Positions 11,740 through 22,310 of a DNA stretch of 64,000 nt are shown one piece after another. This stretch comes from Brachycybe producta (taxonomy: Eukaryota; Arthropoda; Diplopoda; Playtdesmida; Andrognathidae). Made by a program: the position numbers and the translations under genes. Below the pieces are notes generated by a model. It did not search any database. It saw only the letters and a program-made list of their open reading frames with translations, and had not been told where the DNA came from. The DNA is taken from assembly GCA_036925085.1 (NCBI GenBank), contig JAUPFP010000059.1, forward strand, positions 558,001 to 622,000, in the 5' to 3' direction. How positions within the stretch are numbered: the stretch's first letter is position 1; every line of letters starts with the position of its first letter.

Positions 11740-14700
11740 GCTTTTCCTGGTATGATTCCGTACAACAAGCGTCCTGCTGTTGAGAAAAGTGGCATTCCCG
11801 TTTATCAGCCGGGAACCGCCAATGCCTATCAGCAGGCTTTAGCAATGCAACTGCAACAACCTTTCATTCCTGTAACATGTAAGTATATATATGTATATAA
11901 TGTGATGATAGAGAGAGAGGGAGGGAGGGGGGTGGAATAGGAAACAAGCATAATGCAATTTACACAATTGGGGGTATTTATTTGACATCCTTTAAAGACG
12001 ATGTTTCTTATTCTTCTTATTTTGTATCTTTTGCCACTTTTTTTTTTACTCTTTACATTTTTGTTACCATTGTATTTAATACAAACACTTTCTCTGCGTG
12101 GTATATATGCTTGCTTTCTTGTTATTCTTGAAAGCAGTTTTTTTTATTCCTGCTGATTGCTTAAGAGCACTCCTATTCCTTGTTATGTTAGTTTAAAAGA
12201 GAGAAAATTGGCTTTTGTCACCAATAACTTTTTTTTTGTTGCACATATTTACAAAACCACCCATAGTTTTTCTTCTTTTCATTTTTTTCATAGTTGTTAA
12301 CAAAGAAAAAAAAAGTCAATAATACATAATTGAAAAGTGTCTTTCTGCAGAATATGAAACGAAAAACTTTTCTTAACTTTTGACAATTAAATTTTTTTTT
12401 TTTTAGTGATTAGTTGATTTGATTTTTTTTAGTAACAATAATTACGAAGAAAACATTTTTTTTTTCTTCAAATTCTTAAAATGGTTCATCAGGAAATTCG
12501 GAACAGGCTAATCGTAGGGTCACTGAGTGACCGACACTTACAACTTTTATATAGTTGTTGAGATGGGGACAGACTATTTGTAAATCACTAGTGACCTACG
12601 CTTTCAGATAAGTTATTTTGGAGAAAGACTGTGGGTCACTGAGTGACCCACACTTTTTTATATTCTGAGGGCTGCGCTCTCCAGACCCCCTGCAACAAGC
12701 TTATAATTTAATGTAACCCCACCTAAACGGAACAGACGAATCGTAGGTCACTAGCTGACCTACACTTTCAGATTTGAACTGTGGGGTTACTCAGTAACCT
12801 ACACTTTTTTTACATTTTGGGGGCTGCGCCCACCAGACCCCTTGGAACAAGCTTAATTTAACGTAAACTCACCTAAGTCACTAAGTGATCTACAGTTCTG
12901 AAGTGTAAGACCTACGATTAGTCTGTCCCATGAACGGCTAGCTGATTTTCGAACTTTTTTTTTTATTATTCTGTTTTTCAGAAGCAAAATTAAGAGAAGC
13001 TAAAAAGTGTTTCAGAAACTCGAATGGTATTTTGATGTTGATATCTTTGAAAATAAACTTTTAACAAACAAAAATTAAAAAAAAAAATATTGTCTACTTA
13101 AAGTTGGGTCACTTTCTAACTGGCATAAAAAATTTATTTTAAAAGATACTGTTTAATTGATTGAGCAACCCTTCTAAGTTTCGAAAATACTTTTAGGTTT
13201 CTCTTAAATATACCACCACCTTAAATATACACTGGTTGTGTTCTTTACCAATGTCTTTGTTGTTGTTTCTTGGGCATGTGTTATTACTACTCAATCAACT
13301 AACCACTGCAACAACTAAAAATATAATTATATATATATGAGCTATTCCACGCGGATAGTTTTTTTTTTGAAGTCTTGATATAGTCGAGCAACACCACTGG
13401 TTCAGTAAACATGGAATAGCTCATATACATGTATATATAAAGTTTCTTGTTTTTTCTGCACATATTTTAACATTCCACTCACTAACTGTTGTTGCATGTG
13501 CTTATTTGTTAACCTAAAATACCATAACCACCATCACAAATCCTCCTCAATTCCTTTCCTTATGTCACACTTTTCTGTATTCCTCCCCACCACCAACTTC
13601 TTTTCACTACTACTGTGCTGTTGCTACACTGTTAACTTCCACTGTTGCTGCTACTGCTACTGCTGCTGTTGTTGCTACTGCCGCCTTCGCTCTCACCACA
13701 CTCTCCACCACAACCAACCAACCACCACCACCACCCAGTGCCTACAGTTCAGTCGAACGCCACTTCTTTGGCATCTACCACATCCTCAGCTATAGTTTCT
13801 AACGCAACTAGTGTCCATTACTGTGATGACAAAGGCCAGGTACCAAGAATTCGAAAACAAATTCTCGTACCGTCCTTTTTTTTTTATATTACTTTTATTT
13901 AATTCTTCTTTTCATCTTCGTGCTTGCTTTTTTAACCGTTATGCACCTTAACTTAAAAGATGTGCGTAACATATACCATTTTTATAATAAAAACATTATC
14001 ATCATCATCATCATCATCTATGTTGTTTGTTGCTTTCACTGGACTGCACTTAACTCCATCTTCATCTCGACGATTTTTTAAAGATGATAACGACGTTTTT
14101 TGTATTTTTGTTGGTTAAATAATTAATTTCATTTCAGTTGCTGGACACCCTCCCGGTGTGCCGAGATTTTAAATTTGGACAGTGTAAAAGGCCACAATGT
14201 CGTTACATTCACCTCTTAGAAGGTTAGTTTGTCATCGTAAGTTGTAAGAGTTTTAAATTTTTAACAATCGTATAACTATTTTTAATTTTATTTAACCAAT
14301 TCAGATGAAACAAAACTATGAAATGTTTAAAAAAAAAAGTATTGAGTTTTTTTTTCTAGTTTTTAACACTTTTTTTATTTCAGTTTTATAAGGCTTAACA
14401 GTTCAAAAGACTGAACGGCAGCTAGAGGTGCGGTTTTCTCAGTTTTGGCGTGTTTCATCTCAAATGACGAAGACAGTCGGAGTTGGAGGCTAGCAATGCT
14501 TCTTCTTAGAAGCAATGCAGTGTTTTATAGTGGATGTTTAATTGATCTCGACGCAAGACGCCTTCACACTTTGTACTTTGGTAGAATCCAATAATAGCTA
14601 GTCTCCAACTCCAACCCTCGTCAGTTGGTTAAAATCAACATTTGCACTTTGTAAGTGCTGCAGCTGATGTTGAATTATAAAATGGTTTGTTCTGTTAAGA

Positions 14701-15816
14701 ACTGACAGTGCGACATGTGTGTAGGCGTTTTCAAATGCATCGTTGGAATGTTTCTTATCTTTGATGTCTTGTCTTATGAAAAAATTCACAATTTTTTTTA
14801 AACTTTTTATAGTTTTGTTTCATTTGAATATGTTTCAAATAATTCCATTTGAGTTTGATGATAGAGGTTAGAAGTAGAGGCGTGCAACTAAATTTTTTTA
14901 GTCAACTAATAGTTGTCTAAAAAAAAAATTTAGTCGACTAGCTTATTAGTTAACTACAATTTTAATAGACGAAAATATAAAATTTGTCAACTAAAGTAAA
15001 ACCAACCACTGAAAAAAGCGCCGGCCGATCTCGGTCGGTTAGGACCCGGCAGAAGGCGTCGGCAACCCGGGGCCCACTTTTGGTCACCGTGGGTAAAACT
15101 GGGCTGACCGTGGTCAGAACTGACCACGGTGGCCATACGTTGAGAACGGTAAAAAAAAGTTACGCCCCGGGGTCGTAAATCCCCGGCAAATCTATGACTT
15201 TTATAGTTTTAGTTATGCCGTTACATTAGCATTATGAGGGATGTTATACGATTGATTAGCGAATAAGGTGTTTTTTTTTTTTTGCTTTAATTCGACTAAT
15301 TAGTTATTTTAAGTTACTAAAATTTTAGTTGTACAGCCTATTATCATTGGTGTAACAAATCACCTCTGCAGTTTGAAGTATTGAAAATTTTCTAAAATTA
15401 CTGTGTGGTCAGAAAAAAGTATTGTTTAGTTGTTTATTGTAGTTTTTAGCTAACTAAATTTTAGTTGACTAATTTTTAGTCAACTGAAATATAAAATTAG
15501 TCAATTAAACTAAAAATTAACTTTTAGTTTGAAGTATGTCTCATTATTATGTCCAGTGTTAAATGAAATGTTCTATGATTAGTGAATGAGTTAATTATAT
15601 TACTTGCACGACTCTTAATTAGAAGTAACTTATTGTGATCGTTTTTGTACAGACTTGATTTATTTTGTTTTTTACCTTTCTACTGTAGATTATGTGGAGG
15701 TGACGAATGGTAAGGTGACTTTGTGTCGTGATGCTGTCAAGGGTAAATGTACTCGACCCTTATGTAAGTACTATCACATACCCGTGTTGACGGCAACGTT
15801 AAGTGCATTACCGTAG
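11740..15816 (+). CDS. mbl: muscleblind (MBNL family) RNA-binding splicing regulator, C-terminal part
   Basis: Four exons join in frame: 11740-11878, 13739-13839, 14138-14222 and 15689-15816 (stop TAG), giving 150 residues. The first exon starts AFPGMIPYNKRPAVEKSG and continues with YQQALAMQLQQPF, the conserved muscleblind segment that lies after the N-terminal zinc fingers. The second is Ser/Thr/Ala-rich linker. The third (CRDFKFGQCKRPQCRYIH) and fourth (CRDAVKGKCTRPLCKYYH) each encode a C-x7-C-x4-C-x3-H finger, so together they make a tandem CCCH pair. Family members bind YGCY-containing RNA and control alternative splicing. The N-terminal fingers lie upstream of the window. All borders are GT-AG and phases match. 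The 11740 exon also stays open past its donor to a stop at 11938-11940, which could give a shorter isoform. The family call is firm; the isoform structure is inferred. Confidence 0.87.
12496..12934. repeat. compound family E element
   Basis: GGAACAGGCTAATCGTAGG at the left pairs with CCTACGATTAGTCTGTCC at the right. Inside, GGGCTGCGC with CCAGACCCC then AACAAGCTTA occurs twice (near 12665 and 12822), and the palindromic core GTCACTGAGTGACC occurs several times. This suggests serial insertion or internal amplification of the 8672-8854 type. Non-coding, within a muscleblind intron. Confidence 0.65.
12960..13215. repeat. family C fold-back element in muscleblind intron
   Basis: The left arm (TTTTGATGTTGATATCTTTG then AAAATAAACTTTT) is mirrored by AAATTTATTTTAAAAGATA and followed by GATTGAGCAACCCTTCTAAG. 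It matches the complete family C copies in the TAF6 introns. Ends are approximate. Confidence 0.6.
13334..13427. repeat. 16-bp perfect inverted repeat upstream of a muscleblind exon
   Basis: TATATGAGCTATTCCA at 13334-13349 is the exact reverse complement of TGGAATAGCTCATATA at 13412-13427, separated by 62 nt. It lies in the intron about 310 nt before the 13739 exon. It may be a tiny fold-back transposon or a pre-mRNA hairpin. Confidence 0.7.
13616..13691 (+). promoter_or_regulatory. cluster of YGCY motifs upstream of a muscleblind exon
   Basis: In 76 nt the sense strand contains eight TGCT motifs (starts 13616, 13622, 13646, 13649, 13655, 13661, 13664, 13673) plus TGCC at 13679, CGCC at 13682 and CGCT at 13688. 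The exon acceptor is at 13737-13738. Muscleblind proteins bind YGCY motifs and are known to regulate their own splicing in other animals, so an autoregulatory splicing element is a reasonable inference. The tract is also a degenerate CTG/CTA triplet repeat and pyrimidine-rich, so its composition may be a by-product. Confidence 0.5.
14300..14829. repeat. large fold-back insertion in the intron between the two zinc-finger exons
   Basis: The left end TTCAGATGAAACAAAACTAT is mirrored at the right by ATAGTTTTGTTTCATTTGAA. Inside, GGAGTTGGAGGCTAG near 14480 is mirrored by CTAGTCTCCAACTCC near 14600. A related string GAGGGTTGGAGGTGGAGG occurs at 56840 in INTS6 intron 2. Non-coding, about 530 bp. Confidence 0.65.
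14872..15345. mobile_element. hAT-like element with a GC-rich core
   Basis: The left end AGAGGCGTGCAACTAAATTT is imperfectly mirrored by TTTTAGTTGTACAGCCTAT at the right. The interior holds several AGTCGACTA/AGTTGACT-like repeats, and a very different GC-rich block from about 15005 to 15185. The frame across that block (14984-15178) has no recognisable protein. I infer a non-autonomous hAT-type element that carries foreign GC-rich filler. Confidence 0.5.
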
Positions 15817-16856
15817 CGACACTTCAATCACAATCCAAGACAACAAAAACTTAAAAAAAAATCAACAACAACAAATAAAAAGGAAACATCGAAACACTTT
15901 ACCGAGTGTTTATAATGTCTCTACGCTTTTTCGTCTTAGCTTCTTGTTTCGTATATATTTCAACGAGGGAAGCAAACAAAATTGGCGAAATCTATTTTTT
16001 ATTCATCGTTCGACAATATTTTTTTTGTGTTTTTCTTCATCCAGTTACGTTTTTTTTTATTATTTTTATTTTGTATTCTATACTCTTTTTATTTTTGCAT
16101 CCGATTTCCGAAAAGTCACATACAAACACCAACACAGGCAACGTTTTTTTTTTACTTCTGCACTACTGATGATCCATATTTGAATATCACTACCTCTCCA
16201 ACGAGTAACCGATTTTATCTTACAATGCTCGAAAAAAGACCGACCGACCAACCACACTTGGCTTTTTTTAAGTTACTTTTTTTTTATTACAGACATTTTG
16301 TTGTCTTCAAATTCAGAACAGAGTAAAAAGAAGAAAGAGTCCAAAACCAAAAGTGATTCAAATTTGTCCATTATGAAAAAGAAAATCATCATCGAGAAAA
16401 AATGTCTAAAGGCGAGTGTGCAGAAAATTAAAACGTTGCAACCAAAAAGTCTTCGTCACCAGGATGTTTTTTTATTATCAAAATCCACAATAACAACAAC
16501 AGCAAAAAAAATGTTAAGAGTATAAAATCCTATCAATAAGAAATATATATATAAATATATGTATAATGTATATGTATGCATCTTGTTGTAAAATCCTCTC
16601 GAGGTTCAGAAGAAAAAAATAACCCCACAGTTTTTCGCACATCTAGTCACCTAAAAGTTTAGAGTGCGGGTGGTCGTTTAGAGGAATAAGAAGCAAAAGA
16701 GAATTTTTTTTTATATAAAAACAAAGTTTTTAGTTATGTGTTATCCAATTATTATTATTATTATTATTATTATCATATTATTTTAATTTTTATTTCTTGT
16801 ATCTGTGATGCCGAAGAAGAAGATGAAGAAAGGAAGAAAGAAAAGATATTCAGTAC

Positions 16857-17650
16857 AAGTCTCGATTATCCGACCTAAACGAAGACCGGTAAAAGGTGTC
16901 GGATAACCGAAAATGATGGTTAATACGGATTGCAGAATTGCGGAAATTAGATATTAACTGTGGTTCAAGTATAAAAAATAATTAATGCAGTTTAAAGTTT
17001 GTATAATATGTATACACATTAATACATAATTAATGGGGCTCGGATTTTTATACAATATCAAGCAATTGTTTCTCAATTTGTGTCCCAAGTGCATATTTTC
17101 AAGTAATTATTGTCATCATTAGAGTAATCGCAGTTATGCTTTTTCTAATTAATAAGACTGGTTAAAGCTTAGATGTCTAGTTACTATCAGTTGCTAACTA
17201 GTGTTCTAGCCTCTAACCAGTATGTGCGATTCAAAAAACATTATTGTTGGTTAATCTAAAGGGGATTGTTAATTCACCCTTAGCCCTTGGGTAACAGATT
17301 GAACACAGTTGCTTGATATTGTGTAAAAATCCGGCCAGGGCAGTTTGTTCGCAGTTAAAGCTTTATTTGCAAGTTTTTATATTATTAATTAATAATTTTA
17401 TATTAGGTAAGGCAACCATAATAATGCTGGCGTTCCAATCTCTATAAGACTATGTTGCATACTAGTTTGACCTTAGAATTCTAGCCTCAAATCAGGTTCT
17501 TTTGACTAAACGCATTTTTTCGGTTTACTTATGAATGTGTATTTCAAAAGATTTTTGTTTCTAGCGTCACAAACCTAGCTACGGGACTGCAGTTTTTCAG
17601 TTGCGAGCTGGATCGTACAAGCACGCGCAGATGTTGGATAATCGAGACTT
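16857..17650. mobile_element. pogo/Tigger-like element remnant, disrupted
   Basis: AAGTCTCGATTATCC at 16857-16871 is exactly mirrored by GGATAATCGAGACTT at 17636-17650. The wording TCTCGATTATCCGACC resembles the terminal repeats of pogo/Tigger elements. The interior is AT-rich, holds a family D insertion (17036-17335) and no transposase frame, so this is a non-autonomous or decayed copy. Confidence 0.6.
17036..17335. repeat. family D fold-back element, copy 1, nested in the pogo-like remnant
   Basis: The left end GGGCTCGGATTTTTATACAA is mirrored by TTGTGTAAAAATCCGGCC, and the centre carries the CTAGCCTCTAACCAGT half of the family core. It matches the second full copy at 43250-43548. It lies inside the AAGTCTCGATTATCC terminal repeats, so it probably inserted later. 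Confidence 0.7.
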
Positions 17651-19379
17651 AACTTTAAATGTGGACTGCATATGCAAGACTAGAAAAAACCTCAAAAAAA
17701 GCACCGTTAGCTGTAGTTTTTAAAGAAACAAAAAGATAACTAGGTTATCCGGTTGGGTTTAATGAACATAGTGATTATTGTCGGGTTTAATTTTAAAAAA
17801 AAATTAATGCAGGGTGTCTTGTCCAAAAAGTGCCGGTGAAAACAGCGAAAAGAAAAGGGAAAAAAAAAAGAGAACGGAAAAGAAAAAACAAAATCTGTGC
17901 AGTCATATAAAAATGTTCCTGTCTCTCCAAATCAAACATTTATAAAAGAAATGAGAAGAAGAAGAAAAATGACTTTAACCAATCTTTGTTGCTTTCTATT
18001 TGAAATTATTATTATATATAACACCTACATATATCTATATATATATTATATAAAAAAAATTATCTATATTACATTTTATAATATAAATACTTAAGTTGAA
18101 AATCTCGGTCTCTCGACATGGATGTCATTTGTGGTTTTTTTTTTGTATTTCGACAAAAGAAAGAGAAAAAACTTTTTAATAAAAAGTGAAGAAAAAAGTT
18201 CAAGTGCGTGACTTCGAAAAGAAATTACTGACCAAGTGACCACTCACACACAAGACATACTATGAATATACTCTTAATTCGGAATCATTATAATAATGAT
18301 GGGTCATTTTTTTTTTGAAGAAGAAGGAGAGTTTGCGACCACTTCAGCGTGCTCCAAAAATTTTTGTTTGTTGGTGGTTGTGGAGTGGTTTTCATTTTCA
18401 TCGAGAGAGACACTTCGTAACACCTTTTATGGAGAAGCATTTTCTTTAATCTTCGAGAAGAAAAAGAAGAATAAGGAACTTGTAGGAAATTTTAATTGCC
18501 TTTTATAATGTTATATATAATATGTTTATTTAATTATATATATATATACTACCAGGATTATTGAAAGTAGCTTCCTTTCGTGTGTGTTTATGTATGTATG
18601 TGTGTCCAATGTAGTTAAAAAAAAAAAAAGTATATCAAATATAAAACAAAAAGTTGTAAACTCCATGTTATAGAAGAAATGACATCAGAAATGAGTAAGA
18701 GAAAAAAAATCGAACTTAACAAAAAAAAAAGTGATACAAATTGTATAAAAAGAAACAAAAATATGTTTCCAGTCTTCTAAGAAACTAAGAAAAAAAAGTA
18801 TATAGAAAAATTATTAAGAAGTTCTTTGTTTTTAATTATAATTAACTTTTTTTAAGTGTGTGCCATTTTGTTTTTTAAGTAATATTTTTTCGTTTTTAAG
18901 TTTTAATCCTATTTTTTCATTCCTGCCTGATCGTCAAATCGGATGCAAACAATATTAGGAAAACTGGAAGGTTTTTTTGAAAAAAAAAACAAAAGTTAAG
19001 GTTACTTGTATGTATTTGTTGTTTATTCTTGAAAAGAGATATATTATCTTTGATGTTTTTTAGGATGTTTTTTAATTAAGATATGGGCTTTTGAAGAAGA
19101 GAGAGAAAAAGTTAGTGAGAGAGTAGCTCAGTTTTTTTTTTGTTAACCAACTTTTTAACTTCGTCCTCCATTTCTAAGATAATTTGGAGAGAGATTGAGA
19201 GAGAAAAAAAGGTGTCTAAACGTTTTTTTTTGAGTACAATTTATTAAAACATAACATAAATCACTTATTACTTTTTTAAATTAGTTTATTTTTAGTTAAG
19301 CCGGACCCGGGTACAAATTATAACAATATCAGACCCAAATGTCGAGATCGATGTTTTTGGACGCAAAAATATCATGCAA

Positions 19380-19660
19380 CATTACGAAAAATTATTTCAA
19401 ATTGTTTTCAAAACTAGAAAGGTAGAAGATTATGCTAAAAGTTTTTGCATACCTGTAGTAATTAATACTTTAAAAAATAAATATTTTATAACAGTTTTTT
19501 AGGTTTTTTAGTAAATATTTCACAAACATTTTTTCGCGTTTTTTTTTTCAAACTGTCAAAAAAAAGTTTTAAAGAAAGAACTTTTAGCAAATCACTAACT
19601 ATTCTAATTTCTAAAACTCTTTAAATTTTTTCATAATGTTTCTTCTGAAAAAACTATTTG
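19380..19660. repeat. family C' fold-back variant
   Basis: GAAAAATTATTTCAAATTGT and AAACTAGAAAGGTAGAAGAT are followed by a mirrored arm containing AACTATTCTAATTTCTAAAA. The same wording is found at 28440-28745 and 32190-32460. Boundaries are approximate. Confidence 0.5.
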
Positions 19661-21679
19661 GTAAGTCAAAAACCCCAAATTTTCTAACACCACGAGGAAC
19701 GGGATACATTTTTGGAACCACTTTAAGGCATGGGGTTAAGTATGGTTACTTCTGCATAAACTAGCCTCTTAACAGTATTTTGAATTGCAAACAGCATAAT
19801 TTTTTTCACTTTATATAAAAAGCAGTTGAAATAAATGTTGGTCAACTTCTAAGACTGTTGAAGTAACTTCTAGATTACTTTTGTTGGTGGTTTCTTTGGC
19901 CAACATTTTTTTGAGCAAGAAATATTTCCCATTCTTGATGGGAAACATTGCAACGCTTTTTTATTGTTTTCAATGAAAGTTATTCTATTCTAAGTGGATA
20001 ATTTTTTTCTAATTTTTTTTTTTGAAATGTAATTAGACATAATATTTTATGTTGTTGGTAGTGTGAACGGAAAATATTAAAAATGTTTTCGATTTTTAGA
20101 TCCTAATTTTTATATCAAAATCATCCATCTCTGCATTTGAGTCTGATGTTGCTGAAATGTGTACCCGGCGTTAGAGAATTAATTGTTTTTAGCCATGGTA
20201 AAATGTTTGGACATCTTTTGTGGTCTTAATGAAAATTGTCAAATGAAAAGAACACCAAAAGAAGCAGAAAAAAAAATCGAAAATTGGTGTAAAAATATTT
20301 TAAGGCTAGAAAAAAAACCGTTTGTGGTTCTTTTTTTAATGCTAAAAAAACTTCCATTATTTTTGTTCTCTCGTCCAATATATATATACATATATGATAA
20401 TGATGATGATGATGATGATCGATGCCTTCAAAAAATATCTTTTTTATGTGTCGATTTATTATTATTATATTTTTCTTGTTTTTTTATTACAGAAGATGAT
20501 GAAGAAGAAAAGTTATTAGTCATTTTTTTTTAAAAAAAAAAATCCCAGTGAAGAAAAAAAATCTTGTTTTTGTACATATCATATCGAATTGAGTTTTTGA
20601 TTATTATAATTAATATTAATATTATTCTTGATTTTTATATGTATTAAGTGTGCCAATCGATGTGTTTGCTTTTGGCGCTGATTTTTTCTGCATCATAGAG
20701 GATATATTATTATTATTAATATTACTATTACTAATTGCTCCTCCTCCTCCTCCTCCTCAGCCAATTTATGATAATCTGTTGTTAATTCTTATTTTCCATA
20801 TTTGTGTGTGAGATCTTTAAAACAAAATGATACAAGTTTGTTTTTCTTTAAAGTCAGGTTTTCTCTTCTAGCTTTATATTAGGACAATATTAATTTTTGA
20901 TGTTGGAACTGGAGCTTCCAAAGATAGAAAAAATGAAATTATCAAAAAAAAAACATAAATTAATACACAATGATGATGTCACATATATATATATATTATA
21001 TTATACTTGAAGTGTGTCTGTTTTGAATTCTCTACAACAACAAAAACACTAAATATGATGAATGTGCCATTTTCTCAGTTTGTTTTTTAAAAAAAACAAA
21101 ACTTGTGTGTAAATCAATACCCAATTCTTCAAATGTTACTTTTTTGTGTTTTTAAGTTTTGTTAATTTGTTGTTTATTGAACAGTAGTTTTAAAAAAATG
21201 TTTTAAATTGAAAGATAAGACTGAACGAAAAAACAAAGAAATCTCTTCATTCACGTAGTATCATTTCCTACTTAGTCCATACACATTGTCATCTTAATAT
21301 GAAAGACTAGATTCAATCCTTCATTCACATTTTGTAGAATAATTTTTCATAATAATTATTCAACAAATTTCTTTTTAATTGTGATTTGTGACCACTTATC
21401 AGTGATATATATATAAAAAAAATTATGTGTAAACGTGAAACAATTATGCAATTCTGTAGGTTCAGAAGAAGATAAAAAAAAATTGTCATTGATAAGTGAA
21501 TTTCTAATGTCCTGTCTAATGTTATATAGGAATAATTTTTTTCTTTCTCATCCTAACCTAAATAACTATTCTTCTTTAACCAATTTCAACATTCTTTCTA
21601 TTGGGACATATCAATCAATCCTTTCAAAGGCCTTCTTTTGCTTCCTTTATAAGAAAAGTTTCCTCCTTGTCAACCACCT

Positions 21680-22310
21680 CAAACTATAGTCACCTCATTG
21701 TAACTTGAAGGCTTGTGACGTCATAGAGGTTGATTAAAAAATTGGATTGAGTAATTTAGTCTTAATAGAAAAGGAATGATAGAATAAGGGTTGTATTCTT
21801 AATGATTTATAAGTATATTGCTAAAACTCATCCATTTTTATATGAAATTTCTTATCAAAAAGTTCTCGAAAACTTTTATTATTATCAGGTGTGGACTGGA
21901 AGAAAAAGGCCCTAAGGAGTAAGAAACCTAATAAATGCCTAGAAATTCCGACCCCCTTTAATGTGAGCATATAAGGCTTATATTTTTCGTATCAAAATTT
22001 AACATTGTTATATTTTTTTTCTTCAAAAATATGTTATTTTACTATTATTTAAAAAACGTCAGCTTTCTGGTCATTTTCTTGTACGATTTTTAAACTTTTA
22101 TCGAATTGTATCATAAAATCGGCCCCATCCTCAAACTAAGCAGCACATCAAGAAAATGTCCGATTACCCAATGGGAGAGTTTCACCCCCTTCTTATTATT
22201 CTCTTTACTATAAGTAAATATGACACGTTTTTAAATTTTTGATAAACCCCTCTGACGTCAGAAGCTTCAATTTACAGTAAAGCGACTATATCTTCTTATG
22301 TCTCTCTTTT
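21680..22310. repeat. family F fold-back element, copy 1, TGACGTCA in both arms
   Basis: The left arm (GAAGGCTTGTGACGTCATAG then AGGTTGATTAAA) is mirrored by the right arm (TTTGATAAACCCCTCTGACG then TCAGAAGCTTC). TGACGTCA is at 21716-21723 and 22253-22260. ACTATAGTC near the left end pairs with GCGACTATA near the right. Non-coding and about 630 bp. Relatives are at 29171-29395 and 42110-42190. Confidence 0.6.

Noticed and set aside
14984..15178. A small basic protein encoded by the GC-rich block
   Set aside because: Lies wholly inside a hAT-like repeat and has no similarity I recognise. Listed as a finding about the block rather than as a gene.
15803..16326. Three overlapping open frames just after the muscleblind stop
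   Set aside because: All overlap in different frames of T-rich 3' UTR sequence, as expected by chance.
16293..16525. Possible extra muscleblind terminal exon after an acceptor-like TTATTACAG, encoding a Lys/Ser-rich tail
   Set aside because: It lies downstream of the in-frame stop at 15814-15816, is low-complexity and lacks similarity to known muscleblind tails. An alternative 3' exon cannot be excluded but is not supported.
20482..20533. Acidic AAGATGATGAAGAAGAAAAG segment after a TTATTACAG acceptor-like string
   Set aside because: Simple GAT/GAA repeat; no compatible exon or donor.
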